Program-made: the position numbers and the translations under genes | The notes under the pieces: model-generated | The model's database searches: none | Seen by the model: the letters and a program-made list of their open reading frames with translations, nothing else | Told to the model about the DNA's origin: nothing | Assembly (NCBI GenBank): GCA_002389055.1 | Contig: DGNT01000007.1 | Span: forward strand, 1 to 20,506 | Source: Alcanivorax sp. UBA4485 | GTDB taxonomy: Bacteria > Pseudomonadota > Gammaproteobacteria > Pseudomonadales > Alcanivoracaceae | DNA length: 20,506 nt | Reading direction: 5' to 3' | Shown here: in pieces, positions 1 through 10,292 of the stretch | Numbering within the stretch: position 1 is the first letter of the stretch | Layout: every line of letters begins with the position of its first letter

Positions 1-1733
1 TGGCGGACCGCTTCATTCAGGTCTGCGGCGGGCTGTCCGACCGCGAGCTCAAGGAGCAGGTGCTGGACTCCATGGATCTGGAGCGCGAGCGCGGCATCAC
101 CATCAAGGCGCAGAGCGTGACGCTCTACTACACCGCCCGGAATGGTGAGACCTACCAGCTCAACTTCATTGATACGCCGGGCCACGTGGACTTTTCCTAC
201 GAGGTGTCCCGCTCGCTGGCCGCCTGCGAGGGCGCGCTGCTGGTGGTGGACGCGGCGCAGGGCGTGGAAGCGCAGTCGGTGGGCAATTGCTACACCGCCA
301 TCGAGCAGGATCTGGAAGTGCTGCCGGTGCTTAACAAGGTGGACCTGCCCCAGGCGGAGCCGGACCGCGTCGCCGAGGAGATCGAGGAGATCATCGGCCT
401 GGACGCCACCGACGCCTGCCATGTGTCGGCGAAGACCGGCCTGGGCGTGGACGATCTGCTTGAGCAGCTGGTGGAGCGCATTCCGGCACCGGCGGGCAAG
501 CGTGATGCCAAGCTGCAGGCGCTGATCATCGATTCCTGGTTCGACAACTACATGGGCGTGATCTCGCTGGTGCGGATCCGCTATGGCCGCCTTAAGAAAG
601 GCGACAAGATCCACGTCAAATCCACCGGTCAGAATCACGTGGTCGACAGCCTGGGTGTGTTCACCCCCAAGCGGAAAGAGACCGACATTCTGGAAGCCGG
701 CGAGGTGGGCTGGGTCAGCGCCACCATCAAGGACATCCACGGCGCGCCGGTGGGCGACACCCTGACCCACGCCAAGACCCCGGACGTGGAAATGCTGCCC
801 GGTTTCAAGAAGGTCAAACCGCAGGTGTACGCCGGCATGTTCCCGGTCAACGCGGACGACTACGAGGACTTCCGCGACGCGCTCTCCAAGCTGGCGCTTA
901 ACGACGCCTCGCTGTTCTACGAGCCGGAAAGCTCCGACGCCCTGGGCTTCGGCTTCCGGGTCGGCTTCCTGGGCATGCTGCACATGGAGATCATCCATGA
1001 ACGCCTGGAACGGGAATACGACCTGGACCTGATCACCACCGCGCCCACCGTGGTCTACGAGCTGATCCTCAACGATGGCTCCACGCTGTACGTGGACAAC
1101 CCGTCGTCGCTGCCGGACAGCAACCTGATCGAGGAATTCCGCGAGCCGATCGCGCGGGTCAATATCCTCGTGCCCCAGGAGTACGTGGGCAACGTGATCA
1201 CGCTGTGCACCGAGCGCCGTGGCGATCAGATCAACATGCAGTTCCTGGGCAAGCAGATCGCGCTCACCTACGACATCCCGATGGCCGAAGTGGTGCTGGA
1301 TTTCTTCGACCGCCTGAAGTCCGCCAGCCGGGGGTACGCATCGCTGGAATACTCCTTCGAGCGCTTCCAGGACACCAAGCTGGTGAAAGTGGATGTGCTG
1401 ATCAACGGTGACAAGGTCGACGCCCTGGCGATGATCTGCCACCTGGACCAGTCCGCCCATCGCGGCCGCGCCCTGATCGAGAAGATGAAGGAGCTGGTGC
1501 CGCGGCAGATGTTCGACGTGGCGATCCAGGCCGCCATCGGCAGCAAGATCATTGCCCGCCAGACCGTCAAGGCGCTGCGCAAGAACGTCACCGCCAAGTG
1601 TTACGGCGGCGACGTGTCACGGAAGAAGAAGCTGCTGCAGAAACAGAAAGAAGGCAAAAAGCGCATGAAGCAGGTGGGTAACGTGGAAATCCCCCAGGCC
1701 GCCTTCCTGGCCGTACTCAAGGTGAACGACTAA
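1..1733 (+). CDS. lepA: Elongation factor 4 (LepA/EF4), 5' partial
   Basis: Ribosome-associated translational GTPase that acts on stalled or mis-translocated ribosomes and in 30S assembly (family knowledge). The reading frame is open from base 3, starting ADRFIQVCGGLSDRE, which matches LepA just after its P-loop. The true start and the GxxxxGKS G1 motif therefore lie upstream of the window, and about 20 residues are missing. Visible GTPase motifs are RGITI (switch I side), DTPGH (171-185) and NKVD (333-344). After them come the EF-G-like domains II, III and V and the LepA-specific C-terminal domain, ending KVND. About 576 of the usual roughly 600 residues are present. The stop codon is directly followed by the lepB ATG, so the two are co-transcribed. 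An internal GTG at 60 is in frame but is not the start. Confidence 0.97.
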   Translation, partial: ADRFIQVCGGLSDRELKEQVLDSMDLERERGITIKAQSVTLYYTARNGETYQLNFIDTPGHVDFSYEVSRSLAACEGALLVVDAAQGVEAQSVGNCYTAIEQDLEVLPVLNKVDLPQAEPDRVAEEIEEIIGLDATDACHVSAKTGLGVDDLLEQLVERIPAPAGKRDAKLQALIIDSWFDNYMGVISLVRIRYGRLKKGDKIHVKSTGQNHVVDSLGVFTPKRKETDILEAGEVGWVSATIKDIHGAPVGDTLTHAKTPDVEMLPGFKKVKPQVYAGMFPVNADDYEDFRDALSKLALNDASLFYEPESSDALGFGFRVGFLGMLHMEIIHERLEREYDLDLITTAPTVVYELILNDGSTLYVDNPSSLPDSNLIEEFREPIARVNILVPQEYVGNVITLCTERRGDQINMQFLGKQIALTYDIPMAEVVLDFFDRLKSASRGYASLEYSFERFQDTKLVKVDVLINGDKVDALAMICHLDQSAHRGRALIEKMKELVPRQMFDVAIQAAIGSKIIARQTVKALRKNVTAKCYGGDVSRKKKLLQKQKEGKKRMKQVGNVEIPQAAFLAVLKVND

Positions 1734-2525
1734 ATGGATATCGATGTGGGAATGTGGCTGACCCTGGCGCTGTTCGTCACGGTAATCATCTGGCTGGCGG
1801 ACAAGGCGCTCAAACTGCGCCAGCGCAAGGGCATGCTCGGCAACACCGTGGAGACTTCCAATTCGCTGATCTCGGTGCTGTTCATCGTGCTGGTGATCCG
1901 CTCTTTTATTGTCGAGCCGTTCACCATTCCCTCCGGTTCCATGTTGCCGACCCTCAAGGTTCATGATTTTATTCTGGTGAATAAGTTTTCCTACGGCCTG
2001 CGCCTGCCGGTGACCAATACCAAGATCATCCCGGTGGGCGAGCCGGAGCGCGGCGACGTGATGGTGTTCAAGTACCCGGAGGACACCGGGCAGAACTTCA
2101 TCAAGCGGGTGGTGGGGCTGCCCGGCGACCGCATCGCGGTGCGTGACAACGTGCTGTACGTCAACGGCGAAGCGGTGCCCCGGGAGCTGGTCGGTCGTGA
2201 GCGCAACGCCCGGGTATGGCGCCGTGAGTACGTCGAGACACTGGGGGACCAGCCGCATCTGATCTGGCAGGAAGGGCCGGTCAATCCGTACAGCGGCGAC
2301 GCCATGATTCCGAGCCGCACCCAGGGCGAGTGGCAGGTGCCAGAAGGCAGCTACTTCGTGATGGGCGACAACCGGGACAACAGTAACGACAGCCGGTTCT
2401 GGGGCGTGGTGTCCGAGGACCTGGTAGTGGGGGAAGCCTTCCTGATCTGGATGCACTGGGACCTGATCTTTTCCTGGCCCAGCTTCTCTCGTAATGGGGC
2501 GATCGACAAAGTGGAGGCAGAATAA
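1734..2525 (+). CDS. lepB: Signal peptidase I (leader peptidase)
   Basis: Inner-membrane serine protease that removes signal peptides from Sec and Tat exported proteins, here presumably including the two porins downstream. The protein has 263 residues, with transmembrane segments at about 7-22 and 44-60. The catalytic serine is in IPSGSM (S69) and the general-base lysine is in FIKRVVGLPGD (K124). RGDVMVFKYP and GDNRDNSNDSRFWG are the conserved boxes C and E. It is shorter than the E. coli enzyme (about 324), with a smaller periplasmic domain but all catalytic boxes intact. The ATG follows the lepA stop with no gap, and its 3' end overlaps the next gene by one base (TAATG). Confidence 0.97.
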   Translation: MDIDVGMWLTLALFVTVIIWLADKALKLRQRKGMLGNTVETSNSLISVLFIVLVIRSFIVEPFTIPSGSMLPTLKVHDFILVNKFSYGLRLPVTNTKIIPVGEPERGDVMVFKYPEDTGQNFIKRVVGLPGDRIAVRDNVLYVNGEAVPRELVGRERNARVWRREYVETLGDQPHLIWQEGPVNPYSGDAMIPSRTQGEWQVPEGSYFVMGDNRDNSNDSRFWGVVSEDLVVGEAFLIWMHWDLIFSWPSFSRNGAIDKVEAE

Positions 2526-2905
2526 TGATTACAGGACCTTCCCGTCAGCGGGGACTCTCTCTTATCGGCTGGGTAGTGGTGCTGATTATCCTGGCGGTGT
2601 TCGGCACCGCCGCGTTCCGCATGGTGCCCGCGTACATGGAATACAGCACCATCCGCTCGGCGATCAACTCGGTGCTTTCCGACAGCAAGACCGCGCTGAT
2701 GTCCGAGCGCGAAGTGTACGACGCCATCGGCAAGCGCTTTACCATCAACCAGGTGAACGCCATTGGCGTGCGTGATCTGGACATCCAGAAAGCCGGCGGG
2801 CAGTTGTCCGTGGGCGTTGATTACGAAGTCCGCGAGCCGATGTTTTATAACGTCTTCGTGGTGATGGAGTTCGACCACACCTTCAGCAAGAATATTGGTC
2901 AGTAA
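2525..2905 (+). CDS. DUF4845 small membrane protein
   Basis: A 126-residue protein that by position and sequence belongs to the DUF4845 family often found between lepB and rnc in gammaproteobacteria. Its function is unknown. The N-terminus is a short basic stretch, then RGLSLIGWVVVLIILAVFG, a single hydrophobic helix at about 11-30, and then a soluble, probably periplasmic, domain ending FSKNIGQ. The start resembles a type IV prepilin (RGxxLIE) but has Gly where pilins have Glu at mature position 5, so I do not call it a pilin. It overlaps lepB and rnc by one base each (TAATG both times), which indicates translational coupling. A link to membrane or export functions is inferred from the neighbours only. 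Confidence 0.88.
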   Translation: MITGPSRQRGLSLIGWVVVLIILAVFGTAAFRMVPAYMEYSTIRSAINSVLSDSKTALMSEREVYDAIGKRFTINQVNAIGVRDLDIQKAGGQLSVGVDYEVREPMFYNVFVVMEFDHTFSKNIGQ

Positions 2906-3585
2906 TGGATGATCTGGATCGTCTTACCCGCCGTCTCGGTTATCAGTTCAAGGATCCGGCGCTGCTGCAACTGGCGCTGAGCCACCGCAGCGTCAGCCGC
3001 CGCCGTAACAACGAGCGGCTGGAGTTCCTCGGCGACTCCCAGCTCAGCCTGATTATTTCCTCGGAAATTTTTCACCGCTTTCCGGAGGCCGCCGAAGGCC
3101 AACTGACGCGCATGCGCGCCTTCCTGGTGCGTGGCCAGACCCTGGCGGAAGTGGCCCGGGAACTGGGCGTCGGCGAATACCTGATTCTCGGCGGCGGCGA
3201 ACTGAAAAGCGGCGGCAACCGCCGTGACTCGATTCTCGCCGACGCCCTGGAAGCGTTGATTGGCGCCATCGTCATCGACGGCGGCGAAGACGCCTGCCGC
3301 GACGTGGTGCTGAGCTGGTTCGCCGCCCGCCTCGAGCAGATATCCCCGCAGAGCGTGCGAAAAGACGCCAAAACCCGCTTGCAGGAATGGCTGCAAGCGC
3401 GCAAGCATGAGTTACCCGCCTACGAAGTGCTGTCGGTGACCGGACAGGCGCCGAAGCAGACCTTCGAAGTGGCTTGCAGCCTGCCGGACCTGTCCCGGCA
3501 ATTCACCGCCAGCGGGGCCAGCCGCCGCCGCGCGGAGCAGCAGGCCGCGGAGCAGGCCCTGGACTGGTTGGAGCAGTCAGCATGA
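2905..3585 (+). CDS. rnc: Ribonuclease III
   Basis: Double-strand-specific endoribonuclease that processes the rRNA precursor and trims mRNA and antisense duplexes, as a homodimer in the cytoplasm. It has 226 residues, the normal length. The catalytic domain (about 1-150) has the signature NERLEFLGDS, with metal ligands E40, D44, D113 and E116 (last two in ILADALEALIGA). A double-stranded RNA binding domain covers about 153-224, with the GASRRRAEQQAAEQAL helix near the C-terminus. The ATG overlaps the DUF4845 stop by one base, and its TGA overlaps the era ATG (ATGA). The rnc-era-recO order is the classical conserved operon. In E. coli RNase III cleaves its own leader; the leader of this transcript is not in the window. 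Confidence 0.98.
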   Translation: MDDLDRLTRRLGYQFKDPALLQLALSHRSVSRRRNNERLEFLGDSQLSLIISSEIFHRFPEAAEGQLTRMRAFLVRGQTLAEVARELGVGEYLILGGGELKSGGNRRDSILADALEALIGAIVIDGGEDACRDVVLSWFAARLEQISPQSVRKDAKTRLQEWLQARKHELPAYEVLSVTGQAPKQTFEVACSLPDLSRQFTASGASRRRAEQQAAEQALDWLEQSA

Positions 3586-4478
3586 GCGACACCCGTTGCG
3601 GCGTGGTGGCCATTGTCGGCCGCCCCAATGTGGGCAAATCGACCCTGATGAACCATCTGATCGGCGAGAAGGTGAGCATCACCTCGCGGAAGCCGCAGAC
3701 CACCCGTCACCGGATCCACGGCATACTCAGCCGCCCCGGCTATCAGATCGTGTTCGCCGACACCCCCGGCATCCACACCGGCCAGGAGCGCGCTCTCAAC
3801 CGGGCCATGAACGACGCCGCCCAGTCGGCGCTGTCCGACGTGGACGTGATCTGCTTCATGGTCGACGCTCTGAAATGGACCGAAGGCGACGAGCACGTGC
3901 TCGACCTGCTGCAGCGCGCCGGCGATACGCCGGTGATTCTGCTGGTCAACAAGGTCGACAACCTGGCCGACAAATCCCTGCTGTTGCCGCACCTGGAAAG
4001 CCTGGCGGCGCGCTTTGCCTTCGCCGAGGTAATTCCAGTGTCGGCGCTGCGCGACCACAACCTGGACGTGTTGGAAAAGGCGCTCTCCAGCCGCCTGCCG
4101 GAAGGGGATTTCTGGTTCGACGATGACCAGCTCACCGACCGCAGCCTGCGTTTCATGGCCGCCGAGATCATCCGTGAAAAAGTGGTGCGCCAGCTGGGCC
4201 AGGAAGTGCCCCACCAGATCACCGTGGAAATCGATATCTGGGAAGACGGCCCCAAGGTCACCGACATCGCCGCCACCATTCTTGTGGAGCGACGCGGCCA
4301 GAAGAAAATCCTGATCGGCGACAAGGGCTCGCGCATCAAAAGCATCGGCACCCAGGCCCGCGAGGACATGGAGCGTCTGATCGACCGCAAGGTGATGCTG
4401 ACGCTGTGGGTCAAAATCAAAGCCGGCTGGTCCGACGACGAACGCGCCCTGCGTTCGCTGGGCTATGACCACCGCTGA
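3582..4478 (+). CDS. era: GTPase Era
   Basis: Essential Ras-like GTPase that binds the 3' end of 16S rRNA during 30S subunit maturation. It has 298 residues (E. coli 301). G1 is GRPNVGKS (13-20), G2 lies in the PQTTRHR region (about 38-44), G3 is DTPG (60-63) and G4 is NKVD (123-126). A C-terminal KH domain (about 200-285) carries GDKGSRIKSIG. The start at 3582 is chosen because ATGA overlaps the rnc stop and the protein then begins MSDTRCGVVAIVGRPN, as in the family. A longer in-frame extension back to 3474 would run inside rnc and is rejected. Its stop overlaps recO by 14 bp. Confidence 0.98.
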   Translation: MSDTRCGVVAIVGRPNVGKSTLMNHLIGEKVSITSRKPQTTRHRIHGILSRPGYQIVFADTPGIHTGQERALNRAMNDAAQSALSDVDVICFMVDALKWTEGDEHVLDLLQRAGDTPVILLVNKVDNLADKSLLLPHLESLAARFAFAEVIPVSALRDHNLDVLEKALSSRLPEGDFWFDDDQLTDRSLRFMAAEIIREKVVRQLGQEVPHQITVEIDIWEDGPKVTDIAATILVERRGQKKILIGDKGSRIKSIGTQAREDMERLIDRKVMLTLWVKIKAGWSDDERALRSLGYDHR

Positions 4479-5142
4479 GCCCGACGGCCCGAACGGCCTC
4501 GCCCCGGCCTGGCTGTTGCACCGCCGCGCCTTCCGCAACACCAGCCTGATCGTCGATCTGTTTCTGCCCCGCCAGGGCCGGGTCGGCGCGGTGGCGCGCG
4601 GCGGCCGCCGGGAGGCCACACTGGCGCCGTTCACGCCGCTCTGGGTGGACCTGAAAGCCGGCGGCGAGCTGTTCACCCTGCGCCAGGTGGAGCCGCGCGG
4701 CCCCAGCCTGGCGCTGCACGGCAAAGCGCTCTACTGCGGCTTCTACGTCAACGAGCTGCTGGTGCGCCTGTTGCATCGCGACGACGCCCACCCGGATCTG
4801 TGGCCGGTGTACGAACGCACCCTGGCGGAACTGGCCGGCGACACACCCCTGGACATCACCCTGCGCCGCTTCGAGATGATGCTGCTGGAAGACGTGGGCT
4901 ACGGCCTGGCCCTGGACCACGATCTGCAGGGCGAGCCCCTGGACCCGGCCAGCCGCTACCGCTGGGAAGGCGGCGAAGGCCTGCGGCCCGCCGTTGACGG
5001 CTACTACGGCGAGCACCTGCTGGCGCTGGGCCGCGACCAGTGGGACGCCGACGTGCGCCGCACCGCCAAGGCGCTGCTGCGCGAAGCCCTCGCGCCCCAC
5101 ATCGGCGATCGCCCCCTGCGCAGCCGCGAACTGTTCCGCTAG
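4465..5142 (+). CDS. recO: DNA repair protein RecO
   Basis: Recombination mediator that works with RecR (and RecF) to load RecA on SSB-coated gapped DNA and to anneal strands. It has 225 residues, slightly shorter than E. coli (242). The N-terminal OB-fold region (about 12-85) shows the family start AWLLHRRAFRNTSLIVDLF followed by GRVGAVARGGRR, a basic DNA-binding patch. The rest is the alpha-helical C-terminal domain, including YCGFYVNELLVRLL. I see no zinc-finger cysteine cluster, in line with the enterobacterial type. It overlaps the end of era by 14 bp in another frame and is probably translationally coupled to it. The position after rnc and era supports the call. Confidence 0.95.
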   Translation: MTTAEPDGPNGLAPAWLLHRRAFRNTSLIVDLFLPRQGRVGAVARGGRREATLAPFTPLWVDLKAGGELFTLRQVEPRGPSLALHGKALYCGFYVNELLVRLLHRDDAHPDLWPVYERTLAELAGDTPLDITLRRFEMMLLEDVGYGLALDHDLQGEPLDPASRYRWEGGEGLRPAVDGYYGEHLLALGRDQWDADVRRTAKALLREALAPHIGDRPLRSRELFR

Positions 5143-5195
5143 ACCGGTTCTGCTACCATTCCCCCAACTTTTGAATTCGCTGCTGGAGCACCCCC

Positions 5196-5936
5196 ATGTC
5201 CGTTCTTCTCGGCATCAACATTGATCACGTGGCCACCCTGCGCCAGGCCCGCGGCACCCGCTACCCGGACCCGGTGCAGGCCGCGCTGATCGCCGAGCAG
5301 GCCGGCGCCGACGGCATCACCGTGCATCTGCGCGAAGACCGCCGGCACATCCAGGACCGCGACGTGGAGCTGCTGGCGCACACCCTGCAGACGCGCATGA
5401 ACCTGGAGATGGCCGCCACCGAGGAAATGGTCGGCATCGCCCGCCGCATCGGCCCGGCGCACAGCTGCCTGGTGCCGGAAAAACGCGAGGAGCTGACCAC
5501 CGAAGGCGGCCTGGACGTGGTCGCCAACGAAGACTGGATTCGTGACTGCTGCGACCGGCTGGCGGACGCCGGCATCGAAGTATCGCTGTTCATCGACGCG
5601 GACCCGGCGCAGATCGAGGCGGCGGTGCGCTGCCGGGCGCCGGCCATCGAGATCCACACCGGCCACTACGCCGACCTGACCGCGCCGGAAGCCCGCGACG
5701 TGGACGCGGCGGCCCGCGAGCTGACCCGCATCCACGACGCGGTGGCGCTGGGCCGCGAGGCCGGGCTGATCGTCAACGCCGGCCACGGCCTGCACTACCA
5801 CAATACCCGCGAGATCGCGGCGATCCCCGGCATCAACGAGCTGAACATCGGCCACGGCATTATTGCCCGGGCGGTGATGACCGGCCTGGACGAAGCGGTG
5901 CGCGCCATGCGGGCGCTGATCGACGGTTCCCTTTAG
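5196..5936 (+). CDS. pdxJ: Pyridoxine 5'-phosphate synthase
   Basis: Last ring-closing step of DXP-dependent vitamin B6 synthesis: condenses 3-amino-2-oxopropyl phosphate with 1-deoxy-D-xylulose 5-phosphate to pyridoxine 5'-phosphate. It is a TIM-barrel protein of 246 residues, the usual size. It opens LLGINIDHVATLRQARG, the family hallmark. The catalytic residues are visible as H44 (VHLREDRRHI), E71 (MNLEMAAT) and the late NAGHGLHYHN motif at about 194-203. A GGAG Shine-Dalgarno (5185-5188) lies 7 bases before the ATG. The 53 bp gap after recO shows no convincing terminator, so pdxJ is probably the last gene of the lepA operon, as in many relatives. Its TAG stop directly abuts the stop codon of convergent selO. 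Confidence 0.98.
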   Translation: MSVLLGINIDHVATLRQARGTRYPDPVQAALIAEQAGADGITVHLREDRRHIQDRDVELLAHTLQTRMNLEMAATEEMVGIARRIGPAHSCLVPEKREELTTEGGLDVVANEDWIRDCCDRLADAGIEVSLFIDADPAQIEAAVRCRAPAIEIHTGHYADLTAPEARDVDAAARELTRIHDAVALGREAGLIVNAGHGLHYHNTREIAAIPGINELNIGHGIIARAVMTGLDEAVRAMRALIDGSL

Positions 5937-7412
5937 TCAGGTGCCGCAGAAGGTGCGCAGCACCTGCTCGTCGGGCGCCGGCGGCTGCCGGTACGGGTCG
6001 TCCGGCCCGCGGTCCCGGTAGGGGGCGTCCAGCGCCGCCAGCAGCGCCTTCACCGGCGCCATGTCGCCATCACGCACCGCCGCTGACAGCGCCGCCTCCA
6101 CCTGGTGGTTGCGGGGAATCACCGCCGGATTATGGCGGCGCATCAGTGCCCAGGCGTCCTTGTCGGCCTTGCCGTTGCGGCCCAGCCGCGCCTGCCAGCG
6201 GCGGTGCCAGTCGGCGAATTCGTCGTTCTCAAAGGGCTCGCCCGCGGGCGTGGCACCGCCGATCAGGTCGCGGAAGGTGTTGGTGTGGTCGGCGTCGTGG
6301 CGGGCCATCCAGTCGAGCAGGTCGGCGGCCAGGGCCGCATCCCCGTCCTCGTCGCCGAACAGCCCCAGCTTGCCGCGCATCATCACCAGCCAGCCCTGCG
6401 CGTAGCGCTCGGTGTGGCTCTTGATCAGCGTTTCCGCTTTTTCCACCGCGCGATCGGCGTCCTCGTCGATCAGCGGAATCAGGGTTTCCGCGAAGCGCGC
6501 CAGGTTCCACTGGGTGATCACCGGCTGGTTGCCGTAAGCGTAGCGGCCGCGCTGATCGATGGAACTGAACACGGTTTCCGGGTGGTAGCGATCCATGAAG
6601 GCGCAGGGGCCGTAGTCGATGGTCTCGCCGGACAGCGCCACGTTGTCGGTGTTCATCACGCCGTGGATAAAGCCCACGCGCATCCATTCGGTGATCAACG
6701 CGATCTGCCGGTCCATGACTCCCTCCAGCAGCGCCAGCGCCGGCACGTCGGCGCCCACCCGGTCCGGGTAGTGGCGCTTGAGGGTGTAGTCCACCAGGGT
6801 TTCCAGCAGCGCCGTGTCCTGGCGGCCGGCGGCGTACTGAAAGGTGCCCACGCGCAGGTGCGACGCCGCCACCCGGGTGAGGATGGCGCCGGGCTGGGCG
6901 GTGTCGCGCAGCACCGGCTCGCCGGTGCCGACCACCGCCAGCGCGCGGGTGGTGGGCACGCCCAGGGCGTGCATCGCTTCGCTGATGATGTATTCGCGCA
7001 GCATCGGGCCGAGAGCGGCGCGGCCGTCGCCGCCGCGCGAAAACGGCGTGCGCCCGGAGCCCTTGAGCTGAATGTCGCGGCGCTGGTCGTCCGGGGTGAG
7101 CTGCTCGCCGAGCAGTACCGCGCGACCGTCGCCGAGCATGGTGGGGTTGCCGAACTGATGGCCGGCGTAGGCCTGGGCCAGCGGCTGGCCGCCGGGTATC
7201 GGCTGGTTGCCGCCCAGCACGGCGGCGCCGGCGTCGCTGTTCAGTGCTTCGGCGTCGAGCCCCAGTTGCGCCGCCAGCGCGCTGTTGAACAACAGCAGCT
7301 CCGGCGCCTGCACCGGCTGCGGGTCACAGAAGGCAAACAGGGTTTCGGGCAGGTGGGCGTAACCGGTGTCGAACCGGAAGCCGAACGGGTTGGCGGACAT
7401 GCGGGTACTCAT
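5937..7412 (-). CDS. selO: Protein adenylyltransferase SelO (YdiU family)
   Basis: Pseudokinase-fold enzyme that transfers AMP from ATP to Ser, Thr or Tyr of target proteins. In E. coli it is linked to redox homeostasis through AMPylation of glutaredoxin and related targets (family knowledge). With the start at 7412 it has 491 residues. Visible motifs are GHQFGNPTMLGDGRA (about 84-98), LKGSGRTPFSRGGDGRA (116-132), the catalytic-loop region HGVMNTDN (250-257) and DYG (266-268, in place of kinase DFG). The C-terminus is VLRTFCGT: the Cys three from the end matches the Cys of bacterial SelO and the selenocysteine of animal SelO. The start is uncertain: ATG 7412 has GGAG 7 bases upstream, ATG 7400 has GAG 7 bases upstream, and an upstream extension to 7463 is less likely. 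It lies 65 bp behind gacS and may be co-transcribed with it. Confidence 0.95.
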   Translation of the reverse strand: MSTRMSANPFGFRFDTGYAHLPETLFAFCDPQPVQAPELLLFNSALAAQLGLDAEALNSDAGAAVLGGNQPIPGGQPLAQAYAGHQFGNPTMLGDGRAVLLGEQLTPDDQRRDIQLKGSGRTPFSRGGDGRAALGPMLREYIISEAMHALGVPTTRALAVVGTGEPVLRDTAQPGAILTRVAASHLRVGTFQYAAGRQDTALLETLVDYTLKRHYPDRVGADVPALALLEGVMDRQIALITEWMRVGFIHGVMNTDNVALSGETIDYGPCAFMDRYHPETVFSSIDQRGRYAYGNQPVITQWNLARFAETLIPLIDEDADRAVEKAETLIKSHTERYAQGWLVMMRGKLGLFGDEDGDAALAADLLDWMARHDADHTNTFRDLIGGATPAGEPFENDEFADWHRRWQARLGRNGKADKDAWALMRRHNPAVIPRNHQVEAALSAAVRDGDMAPVKALLAALDAPYRDRGPDDPYRQPPAPDEQVLRTFCGT

Positions 7413-7422
7413 GCGGGTACTC
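7399..7422. repeat. Perfect 2 x 12-bp tandem duplication at the selO start
   Basis: The 12-mer ATGCGGGTACTC occurs twice in a row on the plus strand. In the selO direction each copy gives GAGTACCCGCAT, a Shine-Dalgarno-like GAG 7 bases before an in-frame ATG. The duplication therefore creates two alternative starts (7412 and 7400) four codons apart, and repeats Ser-Thr-Arg-Met. Confidence 0.9.
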
Positions 7423-7477
7423 CATAAGGTCGTCACTGCGGCCCCAAGGGTAACAGACTCCACCGGCCGGGCCGGAC

Positions 7478-10192
<2,715 letters not shown>

Positions 10193-10222
10193 GGTTCCCC
10201 TGAACGTTGTTCTTGTGTCGCC

Positions 10223-10228
10223 ATTATG
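10223..10228 (-). promoter_or_regulatory. Possible -10 element for gacS
   Basis: On the minus strand these bases read CATAAT, 5 of 6 matches to the sigma70 -10 consensus. They lie about 30 bases before the gacS ATG, giving a leader of roughly 24 bases. No good -35 is seen at 16-18 bp spacing, so this is weak. Confidence 0.3.
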
Positions 10229-10256
10229 CCGCAGTTGGCGGGCGGCGCATCCCGTC

Positions 10257-10285
10257 CTGTCACGGCCCGGGAGTTAAGCTACAAT
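10257..10285 (+). promoter_or_regulatory. Possible sigma70 promoter for cysM operon
   Basis: CTGTCA (10257-10262, 4 of 6 to TTGACA) and TACAAT (10280-10285, 5 of 6 to TATAAT) are separated by exactly 17 bp in the 100-bp divergent gacS-cysM gap. The expected transcription start is about 10292, immediately before the ATG at 10293. If real, the message would be leaderless and ATG 10284 could not be used. Confidence 0.4.
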
Positions 10286-10292
10286 GCGCCCC

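Noticed and set aside
3420..4724. A 434-codon open frame antisense to rnc, era and recO
   Set aside because: Overlaps three conserved genes and shows no domain.
5938..5966. Hairpins at the pdxJ/selO junction (AGGTGC at 5951-5956 with GCACCT at 5960-5965; CAGGTGC at 5938-5944 as a competing arm)
   Set aside because: They lie within the conserved selO C-terminal codons and no T tract follows on either strand, so I do not call a terminator.
6105..7427. A 440-codon open frame antisense to selO
   Set aside because: Covers the SelO frame almost exactly; biased composition and no motif.
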